Assembly (NCBI RefSeq): GCF_015169395.1
Contig: NZ_CP063458.1
Location: 2,356,001-2,420,000 of the forward strand
Length of the DNA: 64,000 nucleotides
Source: Humisphaera borealis
GTDB lineage: Bacteria > Planctomycetota > Phycisphaerae > Tepidisphaerales > Tepidisphaeraceae
Reading direction: 5' to 3'
A model generated the notes under the pieces. That model was not told where the DNA came from and did not search any database. It worked only from the letters and a program-made list of their open reading frames with translations. The translations under genes were made by a program, and so were the position numbers. Of this stretch, positions 63,505-64,000 are shown piece by piece. Position 1 is the stretch's first letter. Every line of letters begins with the position of its first letter.

Positions 63505-64000
63505 TCAGCCCTGGTGCCATTGAAGGCCATGGGGCAAATCTTCGGACGACCACTCAATGTGGACCACCCGGCGATGCCCAGGCTCCGTCGCCGGTGACGA
63601 CGCGTGCAGGATGAGCGGCCGCATCAGTACCGCCCCGCCGGCCGGCAGCACGCACGATACGGGCATCACACGCGATCGCCAGTCCTCAATCTGCTCCGGC
63701 GAGAGCGTCCCGTGCCGATGCGAGCCGGGCAAAACCCGCAGCGGACCGTTCGATGCCTGGCAATCATCCAGGTGTAAACGAAGCGTCAGCATCGATTCGA
63801 GCAGTCGAACCGGCGGCTGCACATGGACCACACCGGCCTTGACCGACCAGGGTCCGAAACCGGGAACATCCATTCGCTCGCGTACCGCAATCGAAAGGTC
63901 CTGATGCCAGGGCACCTTCCAGTTCGATTCGGGGGTCTTGTCGAACAGGATCGCCCGTACAGGCAAAGCCTTGCCGCCGATCGCCGACTCAACGAGGGAT
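63505..64000 (-). CDS. Phytanoyl-CoA dioxygenase (PhyH)-family protein, cut by the right edge
   Basis: The C-terminal 164 residues of an Fe(II)/2-oxoglutarate dioxygenase-like protein; the frame is open to the window edge. Seen are the first iron ligands in KVPWHQDLSIAV (HxD), the segment TLRLHLDDCQASNGPLRVLP, PGSHRHGTLS and the distal block RPLILHASSPA with the third His, followed by HRRVVHIEWSS with the 2-oxoglutarate Arg. All ligands appear present, so it is likely active. The substrate is unknown. It is the first gene of at least a two-gene unit with the small protein downstream. Confidence 0.9.
   Translation of the reverse strand, partial: SLVESAIGGKALPVRAILFDKTPESNWKVPWHQDLSIAVRERMDVPGFGPWSVKAGVVHVQPPVRLLESMLTLRLHLDDCQASNGPLRVLPGSHRHGTLSPEQIEDWRSRVMPVSCVLPAGGAVLMRPLILHASSPATEPGHRRVVHIEWSSEDLPHGLQWHQG

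Overview
The window reads as chromosomal DNA of a planctomycete, most likely class Phycisphaerae (inference). Signs are uniformly high GC, N-terminal LExRRLM-type motifs on three exported proteins (LEPR-XLL type), H-X9-DG-like pseudopilins, a PVC-type haem-binding dehydrogenase, a PEP-CTERM protein, an ECF sigma/FecR pair, and sulfatase, DUF1080 and Tat-exported sugar-isomerase-like genes. There are no tRNAs, rRNAs, CRISPR arrays, prophage genes or intact insertion sequences. Nearly all of it looks like resident chromosome.

Layout. 1-10.8 kb: end of an unknown gene, a HEAT-like secreted protein, a GNAT acetyltransferase, a YfcE-type phosphoesterase, an esterase/SMP-30 fusion, a large multi-spanning membrane protein and a PA14 protein. 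11.2-21.6 kb: five same-strand genes forming two versions of the predicted amidoligase system (circularly permuted ATP-grasp, alpha-E, transglutaminase-like, DUF2126), one version as separate genes and one with fusions. 21.6-25.7 kb: repeat-rich gap, calpain-like protease, PEP-CTERM protein and a frameshifted YqcC-family gene. 25.8-34 kb: AlaC-like aminotransferase, PpiC-type isomerase, DUF1080 lipoprotein, metF, DUF4142, a pseudopilin and tyrA. 34-41 kb: accA, an RTX-like protein, sulfatase, a Tat-exported TIM-barrel protein and a cytochrome c/copper/EF-hand protein.

41.3-46 kb: an operon of NfeD protease, short NfeD, flotillin-like FloA and two unrecognised proteins that share a C-terminal QFILTE motif. 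This looks like a membrane-microdomain system with two undescribed partners and is my first candidate for something new. 46-52 kb: a SET-domain gene, a large PVC haem protein, an Nfu-N protein, and rplM-rpsI behind a clear promoter and a terminator-like leader hairpin. 52-64 kb: PaiB-like protein, ECF sigma and FecR protein carrying a catalytically dead SGNH-like domain, beta-propeller protein, YwaF-like membrane protein, a LEPR-XLL protein, a pseudopilin, an ADP-forming acyl-CoA synthetase/GNAT fusion and a PhyH dioxygenase cut by the right edge.

Across 28-54 kb at least eight intergenic elements share one design: two inverted arms, each itself a hairpin headed by GTAG or GTGG. This is the architecture of REP doublets (REPINs), though several unrelated sequences use it. 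They sit between genes of operons and in places touch start or stop codons.
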